DNA from: Ceraceosorus guamensis | Taxonomy: Eukaryota > Basidiomycota > Exobasidiomycetes > Ceraceosorales > Ceraceosoraceae | Assembly: GCF_003144195.1 (NCBI RefSeq) | Contig: NW_020289999.1 | Span: 565,544 to 629,543, forward strand | DNA: 64,000 nt | Direction: 5' to 3' | Shown here: in pieces, positions 12,871 through 22,410 of the stretch | Layout of the letters: each line of letters opens with the position of its first letter | How positions within the stretch are numbered: the stretch's first letter is position 1 | Position numbers and translations under genes: made by a program | The notes under the pieces: model-generated | The model's database searches: none | What the model saw: the letters and a program-made list of their open reading frames with translations, nothing else | What the model was told of the DNA's origin: nothing

Positions 12871-14251
12871 TCAAAGCTCGTCGTCCTCGTCTTCATCGAA
12901 CAAGCCCTGTTCCTCTGGTCGAGTGCCTCTTCGATCCATCCTCGCTCTCCTTGCTCCCGGGTCCCCACCATCCGCCATTCTTTCCCTCGCCGCAGCACCT
13001 TCATCCTCCAGATCAATGTCCAGGCTAAAGTCTCTTGCAGCGTTCAGATCGATGTTGGCTACTCTGCTAGTCACGTTGCTTCCGCTCCTCCTCACCACCG
13101 AGAGCAGCCTGAACAGCTGCACGCCGTTACGGACGATGAGCAGGATCGAGTCTAGCAGCTCTTCTCCTTTGCCCCCTCGTCCGCCGTGACCTGGCAGGTC
13201 GTCTCCGGGTGAAGGCGCTTCGCCTGTACCTCGCCTGTAGGGCGAACAGTCGTGAGAGAAGAAAATGACGGCTAGCGTGACGGCGCACAGAATGACGAGG
13301 CACAGATCGATGATGTTGAACGTGGATTTCCAGAATTGCTGAAAGGGCCACACAAAGGGTGTCAACAAGTGCAAGACTGGAAGTGATGCGCATCACAACT
13401 TACTCGTCCGAATGCGTAGCCCCTGATTGTGACCTCTGCGATGAGCACCGCATTGATGGCAAGCTCGAGTCCGTAGAACAGCGGACCGGGACAATCTTGC
13501 AACAGGCTGAGAGCGACTGTCAAGAGACTGACTGCTGCCATACCTCCATAGAAATACAGATACGCCGTAGAATGCACGAATCGATTGGCCACTCCCTTGA
13601 GCACCTCTTGCCGCGAGAGATGGTAGTGCGTTCGAGAAGTGCTGCAAGAGGAAGGAATGAGGCGATTCAGCGACTCATGCGACCCCTGGCAAGTAAGCAC
13701 ATCACCAAGACTCACCCCGACGTTGCTCCCCATGTCCGGCCGGGCCCCGTAGCTGGCGCAGGAAGCGCTCCAACACTTCCGTAGTCGTATCCTCCCGCAC
13801 CACCCGTACCTCCGGTACCCGCACCCGTCCCAGCATTTGAAGCACCGCTTCCGTTGCTCATATCGAGCGCAAAAGCTCCTTTGTTCTGATCCCTCTCCAA
13901 GTGCGTCGCGTCCAGATTCGGAGCAGCGCCAGATCTGATTCTAGCTCCCTGATGCCACGCTACAGGCGAAGGTGAGTTCCGACTGGAAGAAGCGGTCGAA
14001 TCGAATGGATAAGCGTTGGAAGGTGGGGCGTAAGCAGAGGGTGTACCGTATGGCGAAGGATTCCAAGCTGTAGCAGCTGCTGTACGATCCGTCAGTGCCG
14101 ATAGATAACGACCAGTGGACAGGCTTATGCCTGCTTTGTGCGAGGTGGGCGGAGCGCTCTTGCCTCGACTTAAAGAAGCGTCGGGAGCAAGAAGAATTTC
14201 GTGGCTGCTGCTCTCCTCTCTTGCGGACTGCCTCCCAGTTGGGACGGGCAT
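12871..14251 (-). CDS. Four-helix voltage-sensor-domain membrane protein, no pore
   Basis: Predicted membrane protein consisting of a voltage-sensor module alone. Exons, in coding order: 13716-14251, 13404-13641, 12871-13338; 1242 nt, 413 aa. After a Ser/Pro/Gly-rich cytoplasmic N-terminus of about 180 residues come four helices. S1 is around YLYFYGGMAAVSLLTV. S2 is around LELAINAVLIAEVTIRGYAF, with the acidic residue and IR typical of ion-transport S2. S3 is around NIIDLCLVILCAV, with its Asp. S4 is around LLIVRNGVQLFRLLSVVRR, with spaced arginines. A highly acidic tail (DEDEDDEL) ends the protein; no S5-pore-S6 follows. S4 lacks the RxWRxxR signature of Hv1 proton channels, so I do not call it Hv1. 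Start 14251 is chosen because it opens the exon frame at MPVPTGRQ; an in-frame ATG farther upstream (MQLQTD) is possible. Confidence 0.75.
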
Positions 14252-14843
14252 AAAGTCGTGCAACGCAAAAGGAGCGCCAAAGATGACCAGGTGCAATCGA
14301 CAATAGTGAGTGCGCTGTCCTTGATGCAAGTCTGCGGAATGGTAGTCGAAGTGGCGTCGGGCCGTAGGTGATAAGTCTGTCTGAAGCTGCATGAAATGGC
14401 GAAGTAGGTCAAGGCAGGAGGAGAAGTCGACACTCACTGTGACTACCCTCGATCGTGATAGCCGACATGCACGCTGCTGTGGGACCTTGTACACGCCTGT
14501 CGTCATGATGTCCGAGCGCGCACCACGAGCGAGCATGGGCGCCCCGAGTCGAGGCGCGACACACGTGATCCATCGAGCGAGGCGACCCGATGAAGAAATG
14601 CACGCAGCATGCAAGCAAGCAGCAGGCGCAAGCACGACGCGAGTACTGGTAATCATGAATCATGAATCTTTCAAGACTCATCACGCATCTTACTTCCATT
14701 CACAATTCATCAACATCACCTCCACTCGTAAACTCTCACGATCGACACAACAGGCGCAGCATCCGTTACAACCACACTCAAACTGCCTTCGTCCCCCAGC
14801 TCGGTCACCATCATCCGGCAGACGGAGGGAGAAGAGGAGGAGG
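14252..14843. promoter_or_regulatory. Divergent promoter region, VSD protein / GATA factor
   Basis: A 592-bp spacer between divergent starts. It contains a tandem heptamer repeat at 14651-14668 and otherwise no recognisable element. The frame of the GATA gene is open upstream to about 14654 with an ATG there, so a longer N-terminus cannot be excluded. Confidence 0.5.
14651..14668. repeat. Tandem heptamer AATCATG, 2.5 copies
   Basis: AATCATGAATCATGAATC, a direct repeat with 7-bp period. It belongs to the dispersed heptamer family also seen at 28238, 28553, 44353, 45203, 55955, 56344, 59785 and 62450. Confidence 0.8.
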
Positions 14844-17800
14844 ATGCAGGCGCCTGCTCAGTCGCAGTCGCAGTCGCAGTCGCAGTCTGGGGCGGGTCAG
14901 CTGGGCGGACCCATCGGCACGCACGGCAACGTCTTGCCAGCCAGCGTGGATCACGATGCAGTCGGTCATCTGCATCCCATCCACGCTTCATCACCAGCAT
15001 CAGCAGCCAGGCCACTCGGCACGCTGTCATTGATGAGCGCAGTGGGCGGTGCCAGGAAACCTGCACCGGATCTCGTCGTGCCCTTTGCCCTGCCAAGCGT
15101 TCAGCAGGTCAAAGAGTGGCGCAGCAGCCAGGCACATCATCGCAAGAGGCGCAGGCTGGAACAGAGCGAATCGAAGGAGGAGGCAGAGGCAGATGCAGAT
15201 GCAGACGCAGACGCAACCGCAGCCCAAAACGATCGAGCATCTCCACAGCCAAGCGATCTGCCTCGAGGGTGAGTAAAGAGCTTCATTTCCGCACCGCGCA
15301 ACTTTCATGGGCCCCCCTTTTCCGTTTCACTCTTCTGACACCTCGTCTTGTGATTCTGCGCAGTCTGTCGCTTCATCAGTGCCTGCGACAGTCTCGTCTG
15401 CAGCATCTGACCAGTCTGCTCCCCGTGTACAGCACACGGCAGCGTTCAGGCTTGCACTATCCTTGCACCATCGCCCTACCTCGAGGCATCGTCCCGCGTC
15501 CACATGCCGCTCCTGCCCATTCGCACGATGCATCTACTTCCGGCACCACATCCTTCGCATCACCACCCAAAGTTGAGTTGGTGCCACTTGGTAGGGCTGA
15601 TGTTCGGGTAGGGCCTCTTGTCTTTGTCGCTTGTAAACTGTGGGAGCTCAGAGAGGAAGCATCAGCTACGGTTTCTGCAGCCCCAAGTAGCTCGATCGTC
15701 AACGCAAGCGGTCACTCGGAAAAGCCTCGCGCCGACTCTTCTGTCCAAGGAAAAAAGGCTTCTCTGCCCACTTCAGGCCAGAAGAGTGCCAAAGACAAGC
15801 CATCAGCTGCACAGGGCAATGCCAAGGCTGCGGCGGACAAGTCGGCCAAGAGCCCCATCAAGGATGCCGCATCAACTAGCTCTGCAGCTACATTGGTACC
15901 CAGGTCACCTTCCCAGGGACAGAAGACAGCTCCGCAAGATGCGCGTGGCATACCGGCCGAACGCTCTGGATCTGGTCAGCAAAGGCAGTCACTGAACCAG
16001 CCGTCACCTCTTCCACAGCGAGGCTCTTTCCCTCCTGCCAAATCACCTGCTAAACCACCCCAAGCTGCCCCAAAAGCGGCTGTGAGCTCAACAGCGAGCT
16101 CTGCAGGCGTCGCCCCTGCATCTGCATCGACAACCAAGACTTCCACTGCTGCCTCTCCACGTGCCGCCATCTCGCCGTTGCTAGTTACGCGCGTCAATCA
16201 GAAAGCAGCCAAGGATCCAGCGCTTCAAAAGCTTCTGCAAGTGGCTGCGTCGGGTAAAGCCTCACCAAGCGAGCTTCAGACGCTGGGAAAGTGGATCGAG
16301 GGGGTGAGGAAGGAGTTGAGGAGCGAAGGTGTGTCCATCGAAGGGCCCACTTCCGGAAACGCTAGCAGTAGCACCAGCACCTCTCGGAGGCCTGCGGACA
16401 ATGCCCCTTCATCTGCGGCTCCGGCGTCCACGAGCAAGCCGGTAGCGAGCAGTGAGAGGGCGAAACCAGCTCCTTCTGCCAACGCTAGTGCGCCGCGTCC
16501 GGCCTCTCTTGCTCCTGCGTCCACTACCGGAGCTGTGACAGGCACGCAGAAAGGCACAGCAAACAGCCGCGGCGGTCAAGAGGGACAGCCTCCCAAGCCT
16601 CTGCCGCCTGGAAGCGCTTCTTCAAGAGTCGCAGCTCCCGCCGCTCAGAGCCCCTTGAACCCCATGCCTCCCTCGCAGCAGAGTGTCCAGACCGACAAAT
16701 CCCACTCCAAATCTGCACAGAGCGTGCCTGGAGCCGCCACTTCTGCCTCTGCGTATGTTGCCTCGCCCTCCAAAACGCTAAAAGACACCACAAAAAGTCC
16801 TGCGAGTCTGACGCGACCTGCAGCTGCTTTGCCTGTCAGTGCGTCCAAGTCAGCAGCACCGCAGGCAACGAGCGCAGGAAACAACCAGCCAGCATCTTCG
16901 CGTCCAGCATCTGAACACATGGGTGGAGCTTCGAGCAACTCAGATCGCGCAGGCAGCAGCCACGCAATCATTCCCGCGGCGTCCCAGCTGCCATCTCCGC
17001 CCATTTTAGTGGTGGAATTCAGAGAGAACCCTTCTGCAAGGTTCATCTTGCCGCTTTGGGGTGACGTGATCGTCGAGCGGAGGGAAGCGTTGCAAGAGAC
17101 AGCGGAAACCTCCGCAGGAGGCGCAATTATTAGAACGGCTGAACGCAACAAATTGCTGGACCGCGCGCGAAATGTTGTCGTCAGCTTTTGGGCACCGGTG
17201 CAAGGAGCAGATGCCTTTGTCTCGGCGTCGGCCGCGGAGGACGTTAGCGCGACCGGTACCAACGCGACCATGTCGACCAGGTCCTCAGGAGCGGTATCGA
17301 CTACGGATCGGTCCCAGACTCGGTACCCAATCACTTGGCGGCTGTCTGGCCATGCAGCAGACATTGCGCCCGGCAGCTCACCCGTCGACATCACGCAGCC
17401 TCTCTGGGAGATGTTTGGCCGGGTGGAGGGGTGCGTCACGAGAGACAAACAAGGCTTCAAAGCACCGCAAGAGGAATTTGAACGAAAAAGCTCCAGCGCC
17501 GGCACCAGCAAGGAAGGAGTGGGCCTCAAGCACAGTTCAAATGCACTCACTCAGAAGCAATTTGAGCACCTGGTAAGTCATTCGGGTTGATGGAGGCCGC
17601 CTCGAGTACTTGCGCTGACCAGTATGAGCTGCCGTTCGATGCTGCAGTACGAAATGCTACCTCCTGCCAACGAAGATGCGCAACCCGCCATTGACGTTCC
17701 GAGCGCCATGCTGCCCGCGGGGATGGAAGAGCATCTTTCAGACCGTTTCGGAGTCAAAGTCCAGGTCTTGACTGCTCGACCAATCCCAAAGCGCAAGACA

Positions 17801-18469
17801 GCCTCTGCGACAGCGCCATCAGGGCCCGAAGATGTGACCGACGTCGGCGATAGCAAAGCACCTCAAGGAAGTCCGAAAGCCAAAAAGATACCTCGGCTTA
17901 GCGGAGATACCAATGATGTCACCTTTGAGGCTGTCGACGTGCCATTGGACGCAAGTCTAGATCCCACTTTTGCGAGCCCACAATCCAAAGTCGCTGGCCC
18001 GAAGCGAAAGAGGCACGTCGCTACGCATAATCCCGATGGTAGCAGGAAATCGTGCGGTGCGTGTGGCACTCTCGTCACCCCTATGTGGAGAAGAGGTCCA
18101 TCGGGTCCCTCCCAGCTTTGCAATGCCTGCGGAGCTCGCTGGAAAGCCGGAAGGCTGGTGGTACCCGACGTGCCGCCAGAGCCTCGAGAGCCTGATCCCG
18201 ATTCTGGCCGGCAAAAGAAGAGGGAGGACAAGCGCGCCAAGTCGAGTGCGCCCGCAAGCGACCCCGTCAGACATGACGGAAAGACAGAGGCTATGCGGAT
18301 TGATCGCGACGAGGCTCGTGTTCCGGCAGTTCCGAACACCGCTCCCAGTGGCGAAGCGGAGGTGGGCGCGCTACAAGCTGCCGCAGATCAAACGTCGAAT
18401 GGCGCATCCAATGACACCAACCACGTTCACCCTCAAATGGCGGCGCAAGCCAATGTCACGTTACCTTGA
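14844..18469 (+). CDS. GATA-type zinc-finger protein, large and mostly disordered
   Basis: Predicted DNA-binding protein with one GATA zinc finger near residues 1014-1040, pattern C-X2-C-X18-C-X2-C (CGAC ... CNAC), containing the [10 protein letters not shown] loop and the LCNACGARW helix. It is flanked by basic KRKRH and RQKKREDKR segments. Exons: 14844-15268, 15364-17572, 17648-18469; 3456 nt, 1151 aa. The first 870 residues are low complexity (Ser/Ala/Pro/Lys) apart from a block near residues 700-850. The start at [10 protein letters not shown] is the first ATG next to the Gln-Ser repeat; an upstream in-frame ATG at about 14654 is an alternative. The finger near the C-terminus of a large protein resembles fungal X18 GATA proteins of the light/NSDD-like groups, but no PAS domain is visible. 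Target genes are unknown. Confidence 0.85.
14859..14888 (+). repeat. CAGTCG hexamer repeat, five units, coding
   Basis: Five near-identical hexamers encode the Gln-Ser run at the N-terminus of the GATA protein. A second imperfect repeat of GCAGATGCAGAC type encodes an Ala-Asp run near 15190-15220. Confidence 0.85.
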
Positions 18470-18782
18470 GTAGTCAATTTGCCATCTGTCCTCTTCTTAA
18501 ATGGCAATACCTCGCTCTCGCTGTCGCATCTCTTTCCTTTCTCCCCGTGCGATCAGTGGACAAGAGTACGCTGCAGCGAAGAGCGCATTTCGTTTTCGTG
18601 TCCCTCTGCAGACAGTCGGTCGATCCCGCTTGCTCGAACGTGACTCAAGGCGGGCGGACCTGAGCAACAGCGCATCGAACGCTGGAAAATCAAAACGAAA
18701 TTCATGCTCCTTCGTAAGCACGCTCGCACCCTGTTTGAATCTCTCTCGCTGCGCGTTGCATGCTATGAAGTGTACACATCGA
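18470..18782. other. Convergent intergenic region
   Basis: A 313-bp spacer between the 3' ends of the GATA gene and the mitochondrial protein gene. No gene or repeat is evident. Confidence 0.5.
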
Positions 18783-21662
18783 TTATGCGCTCCTCAATCG
18801 ACCCTCCACAATTGCCTGCTCATCTCCATCCACAGATCCAGCACGACTTGCACCCCCGATGCTTCCCCCGAGCTCGCGCCTGATCCTCTCGCTCTCCTGC
18901 TTCTCCTTCCTGCTCAATTCTGCCCATTCCACCCTCTTTCGCTCCAGCTCCCTCTCGTGCGAGTGGACCAAAGACCTCTTGATCTGATTCACCCTTCTTC
19001 GGCGCCTCAAGCTGATCAATCTCGCTGTTCTTTGCGCCTCTTCCGATTCTAGCGCTTCGATCCGACCAGTCAGATCATCCATCGTCCTCTCCACATCGTG
19101 TAGGAGACTATTCAGGGCTCGCAAATTCCTTGCAGAGACCTGGGCTCCCTGGACTCCTTCGAGCAGGACGCTTGAAGATCGCACATGCGCGCGCAGAGCA
19201 GAGTAGCGTTCGCTCGCAGCTCGAAGCACGTTGCGGTGCGCTCTCGCAATATACAGCGCCCATCCGATTTGGTCCACCAGCCAACTCATCTCGTAGGTGG
19301 AACGTAGGTGGGATGCCATACCCGCATAGCTCCAAAAGAGGGCAGGCGTGGCAAAGAGGACAGGCATGAGCTGCGTGCCTTGCAGGGCCGCAAGTCGGAG
19401 ATTCACATCCTGGGACTCCGGCTCTGAGGCGTCGATCGTCGCTGATCCGACTTGTGGATCTTCAAGCATGGCGCAAAGGCGTTCCAGCTTCTCTTCTCTC
19501 CCCTTGCGACGTTGCATCAGTTTTCCCATTGCGCCTCCGTCCTCAGCTTTGGACTCTTCGATGCGCTGGTCAAGCACATCGAGCGACTGGCGCAGCTTGG
19601 ACGCAGACTGCAAAACGTCTGACAAGTCCTCTCCGAAGTCAGGCGAGCCCACTCCAAGAGCAGTAGCCAGCTTGACTACCTCGTCTTGATACGCATCTAG
19701 CTGCTCGCGTATCAGGTAGCGCGCGAGTGGGGCATAGTGACCCTTGGCGCGCTTTTCGTCTTCCTTCGTCAACTCTGTGCCGCGAGCATGCACGAAACCG
19801 ACCGAGAATGGCTCGATGGCGCTGCAGAGGTACTTCAGCAACGTGGTGTAGGTGGAGTTGGTCGGCTGCAACCAGTGTGGGTGAGACGAGACCGGCAGTG
19901 CGCTGGAGGCCCCGGCATCCGTATCTCCGAGCCCAATTATCTCCGTCAATTCGGCGTGCTCGCGCTCTTTCAGGGATGTGAACACGCCCGCAAAGTCTGT
20001 CTGAAAGAGGCTTTCGGAGCGTGAAGCAGCACCCCTGTCGTCCGATGGCGATCCTCGTGTAGCCAGTGTATTAACATGAAGTGGCCGCACAAGCACCTCG
20101 TAGGTCGCCATCATTCTAGAGGCTGTGCTCTGCTCCCCAAGTGCCATGAGAATCGTGTTGAGCGTGTGCGGCGGCAGACTCGCTGATCGCCCTTCGCTAT
20201 GACCGTAAGGATCGTCGAAGTTCCTCAGATCGACACCAAAAGCAGTCTGCACAAAAGTGTACAGCTTGGTTAGACCATGCTCGTAGCGGAAACATCTTGT
20301 GGCGAGACCCAAGACCCTTCCACGCGGTGTTAAACCTCTGCTCTGCATCTGGGAGAGCAGCAGCAGCGCTCTCTGAGTATTGAGCTCTATAAAACCCTGA
20401 GCTTGTCTCCTTGCCCGTTCCTGATTTCGCCGCACATTGTTCGAAGCGGTGCTGGCTTGCGCACCCTGATCGGCGGGCTGCTGATCTCGGAGGAGCTGCT
20501 GCAATTGGCCATTGGAATGCCGAGAGCGACTGACGCCCCTGGCAGCGTGCCTCACCAGCCCTAGCATGAGATACTTGTATGAGTCGTGAAGAAGGCGCTG
20601 GAAATGTGCATCCGTCATGCCTCTGCTCTGCGCCTGCATCGCTTCGAGCTGTGCGTACTTTGAGGTGAACAGTCCGTAAGCCTTGTTCACGGCGTTTATG
20701 CTGCCATTGAGAGCAGCTTTGCTCAAGAAAAATGCAACGTCTTGCAAAGACGGCACGGCACGTGCGACATCCAGATCGAGCTGACTAGACGTCGCCGTCA
20801 TCTGCTTGAAGACAAAGTCGGCCCTGTCCTCGTACGTGCGGAATGTGATGCGTTGCGAATCCTGACCAAACGGCGAGTTGGTGGCATCTGGAGGGTCGTC
20901 TCTGTAGTGGCGCGGGCCCTTGCTGTTGGAACGGGCAGCGTGTGCAGTGCTGTCAGCCAGATCCTGTTGTTCCACCGAGCGAGCCAGCTCGTGGCCAGCC
21001 CAGTCGCGCGTGATGCGCGACTCTCGCTTCGCTTCCTTGCGCCGCGTCCAGTCTGGAGTCATGGCTCTCAGAGCATGACTGTGCAGAGCGGGAGAGAGTG
21101 TGAGATTGAGTGTGGATGCGTTGGCGTCGCCGTAGGCGTGGAAGAGATGCAGATCGATGTAAGCCTTCCACACCTCTTCGCTCGTTGCCGTACCGGTTTC
21201 GCTGTGCAAAAGGCTTGTGAGTCGAGTCAGAAGCGGGTGAGGAGGCTGAATGAAGCGCTGGTGCGATTTGCTGAAACGCGCTGCGTCGCGCGTGGTGAGC
21301 GATGAGCTGGAGGCAGCAGCCAGCTGTCTGACGCCTCCTTGCCCATCAATCCTCGCATCCGCGCTCGCATCGCCGCGGCTGCTCCCCTCTGCTGATGAGT
21401 TGCCGGCGAAGCGAGATCGAGCTTGAGCGGAGGAGAAAAAGGCGAGGTGAGGTGGGACGCGTGGAGCGACGGCTTGCTCCGCTACTGCACCGTCTCGAGC
21501 CTGTTGTTGCTCTCGTGGACCAGCATCATGGTCCGGTGCGCCATCATGTGCGGAAGCGTGGAAGCAGCGATCGGCGGAGGAGATGGCGGGGATGCTGCGA
21601 CGAGCATGCTTGGCCCCTCTGGCCGGGATCAAGAAGCGTCTGGAAAAGACGCGGAGTGTCAT
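18783..21662 (-). CDS. Unrecognised mitochondrial protein with PPR-like helical segments
   Basis: Single-exon gene of 959 codons. Starting at 21662 the protein begins MTLRVFSRRFLIPARGAKHA, an Arg-rich amphipathic segment with no acidic residues in its first 25 positions, which fits a mitochondrial presequence. An in-frame ATG 50 codons upstream (21812) would bury this signal, so I prefer the internal one. The middle holds helical stretches with spacing like pentatricopeptide repeats (for example around LLLSQMQSRGLTPRG, TLNTILMALGE and NSTYTTLLKYL). The C-terminal 200 residues are predicted coiled coil with an Arg-rich stretch. I do not recognise the family. A role in mitochondrial RNA metabolism is a guess from the PPR-like pattern and presequence. 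Confidence 0.75.
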   Translation of the reverse strand: MTLRVFSRRFLIPARGAKHARRSIPAISSADRCFHASAHDGAPDHDAGPREQQQARDGAVAEQAVAPRVPPHLAFFSSAQARSRFAGNSSAEGSSRGDASADARIDGQGGVRQLAAASSSSLTTRDAARFSKSHQRFIQPPHPLLTRLTSLLHSETGTATSEEVWKAYIDLHLFHAYGDANASTLNLTLSPALHSHALRAMTPDWTRRKEAKRESRITRDWAGHELARSVEQQDLADSTAHAARSNSKGPRHYRDDPPDATNSPFGQDSQRITFRTYEDRADFVFKQMTATSSQLDLDVARAVPSLQDVAFFLSKAALNGSINAVNKAYGLFTSKYAQLEAMQAQSRGMTDAHFQRLLHDSYKYLMLGLVRHAARGVSRSRHSNGQLQQLLRDQQPADQGAQASTASNNVRRNQERARRQAQGFIELNTQRALLLLSQMQSRGLTPRGRVLGLATRCFRYEHGLTKLYTFVQTAFGVDLRNFDDPYGHSEGRSASLPPHTLNTILMALGEQSTASRMMATYEVLVRPLHVNTLATRGSPSDDRGAASRSESLFQTDFAGVFTSLKEREHAELTEIIGLGDTDAGASSALPVSSHPHWLQPTNSTYTTLLKYLCSAIEPFSVGFVHARGTELTKEDEKRAKGHYAPLARYLIREQLDAYQDEVVKLATALGVGSPDFGEDLSDVLQSASKLRQSLDVLDQRIEESKAEDGGAMGKLMQRRKGREEKLERLCAMLEDPQVGSATIDASEPESQDVNLRLAALQGTQLMPVLFATPALFWSYAGMASHLRSTYEMSWLVDQIGWALYIARAHRNVLRAASERYSALRAHVRSSSVLLEGVQGAQVSARNLRALNSLLHDVERTMDDLTGRIEALESEEAQRTARLISLRRRRRVNQIKRSLVHSHERELERKRVEWAELSRKEKQESERIRRELGGSIGGASRAGSVDGDEQAIVEGRLRSA

Positions 21663-22410
21663 AGCCAGGAGTGTATGCGGCGGACGCTTCCGGAATGAGA
21701 GCGCGCTTTGTGCAAGGTCGGAGTGATTGACCGGGGCTGAGTTGTGGGAAGTGGGATGGACGAAGCGGTATTCAGGAGGGCCAAAGCGAGATGGTGCGGC
21801 GTACATCGGCATTCACTCACGACCGGCGCAGCCGCTTCATTTTGAGGTTCACATTCAAAATTCACATCTATCATACACAATCACAATCGAATGGTGAATC
21901 TGATTCGAGCGGCGCCAAATTTCAGAAGAAAGGGCGCGCGCCGGACGCATGACTTTGAAAAACTCGTACGAGCAATTTTCGCAAGTCACGTGCTGCTACG
22001 ATCCAACGCTCGATGCTTCGCTGGAAGCACCAAGCATGCAGAAGGTCGCGGTGGCCGGCTACGCGAGGGTCGACGTCCGTGCTCCGGGGCGCGCGCGCGG
22101 GCGTGCGATCGAGATCGTGGGCAGGGCAGGGCATGCCAGGCAGCCATGGGCAGCGGCCGTGCGTGTTGCACCACGGGCTCGGGTGAGTGTCAGGTGCAGT
22201 GCACCTTGCTCGCCCCAAGTCATCGATCGCATCGCGCTCCCAACACCATTCATCAATCGACACAGCCCTTTGCTTTTAGGCTCCAGATCGTCTGCCACTA
22301 CGTCCTTCCACTGCGGTAAGCAGCCCTGCCACTCAAATTGCCGCTTCGCGACTTGATACATCCACCGCACAAAGACGACTGAGGCGAGCTACCCTGCCTC
22401 GACGCTCGCC
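21663..22410. promoter_or_regulatory. Divergent promoter region, mitochondrial protein / SEC21
   Basis: A 748-bp spacer between divergent starts. A GC-rich stretch with CGCG runs lies at about 22075-22110. No TATA box or gene is evident. Confidence 0.5.

Noticed and set aside
12871-14251. Assignment as Hv1 proton channel
   Set aside because: S4 lacks the RxWRxxR signature; only the general voltage-sensor fold is supported.
21663-21812. Longer N-terminus for the mitochondrial protein from ATG 21812
   Set aside because: It would place 50 residues with no targeting character before a clear presequence, so the start at 21662 is preferred.
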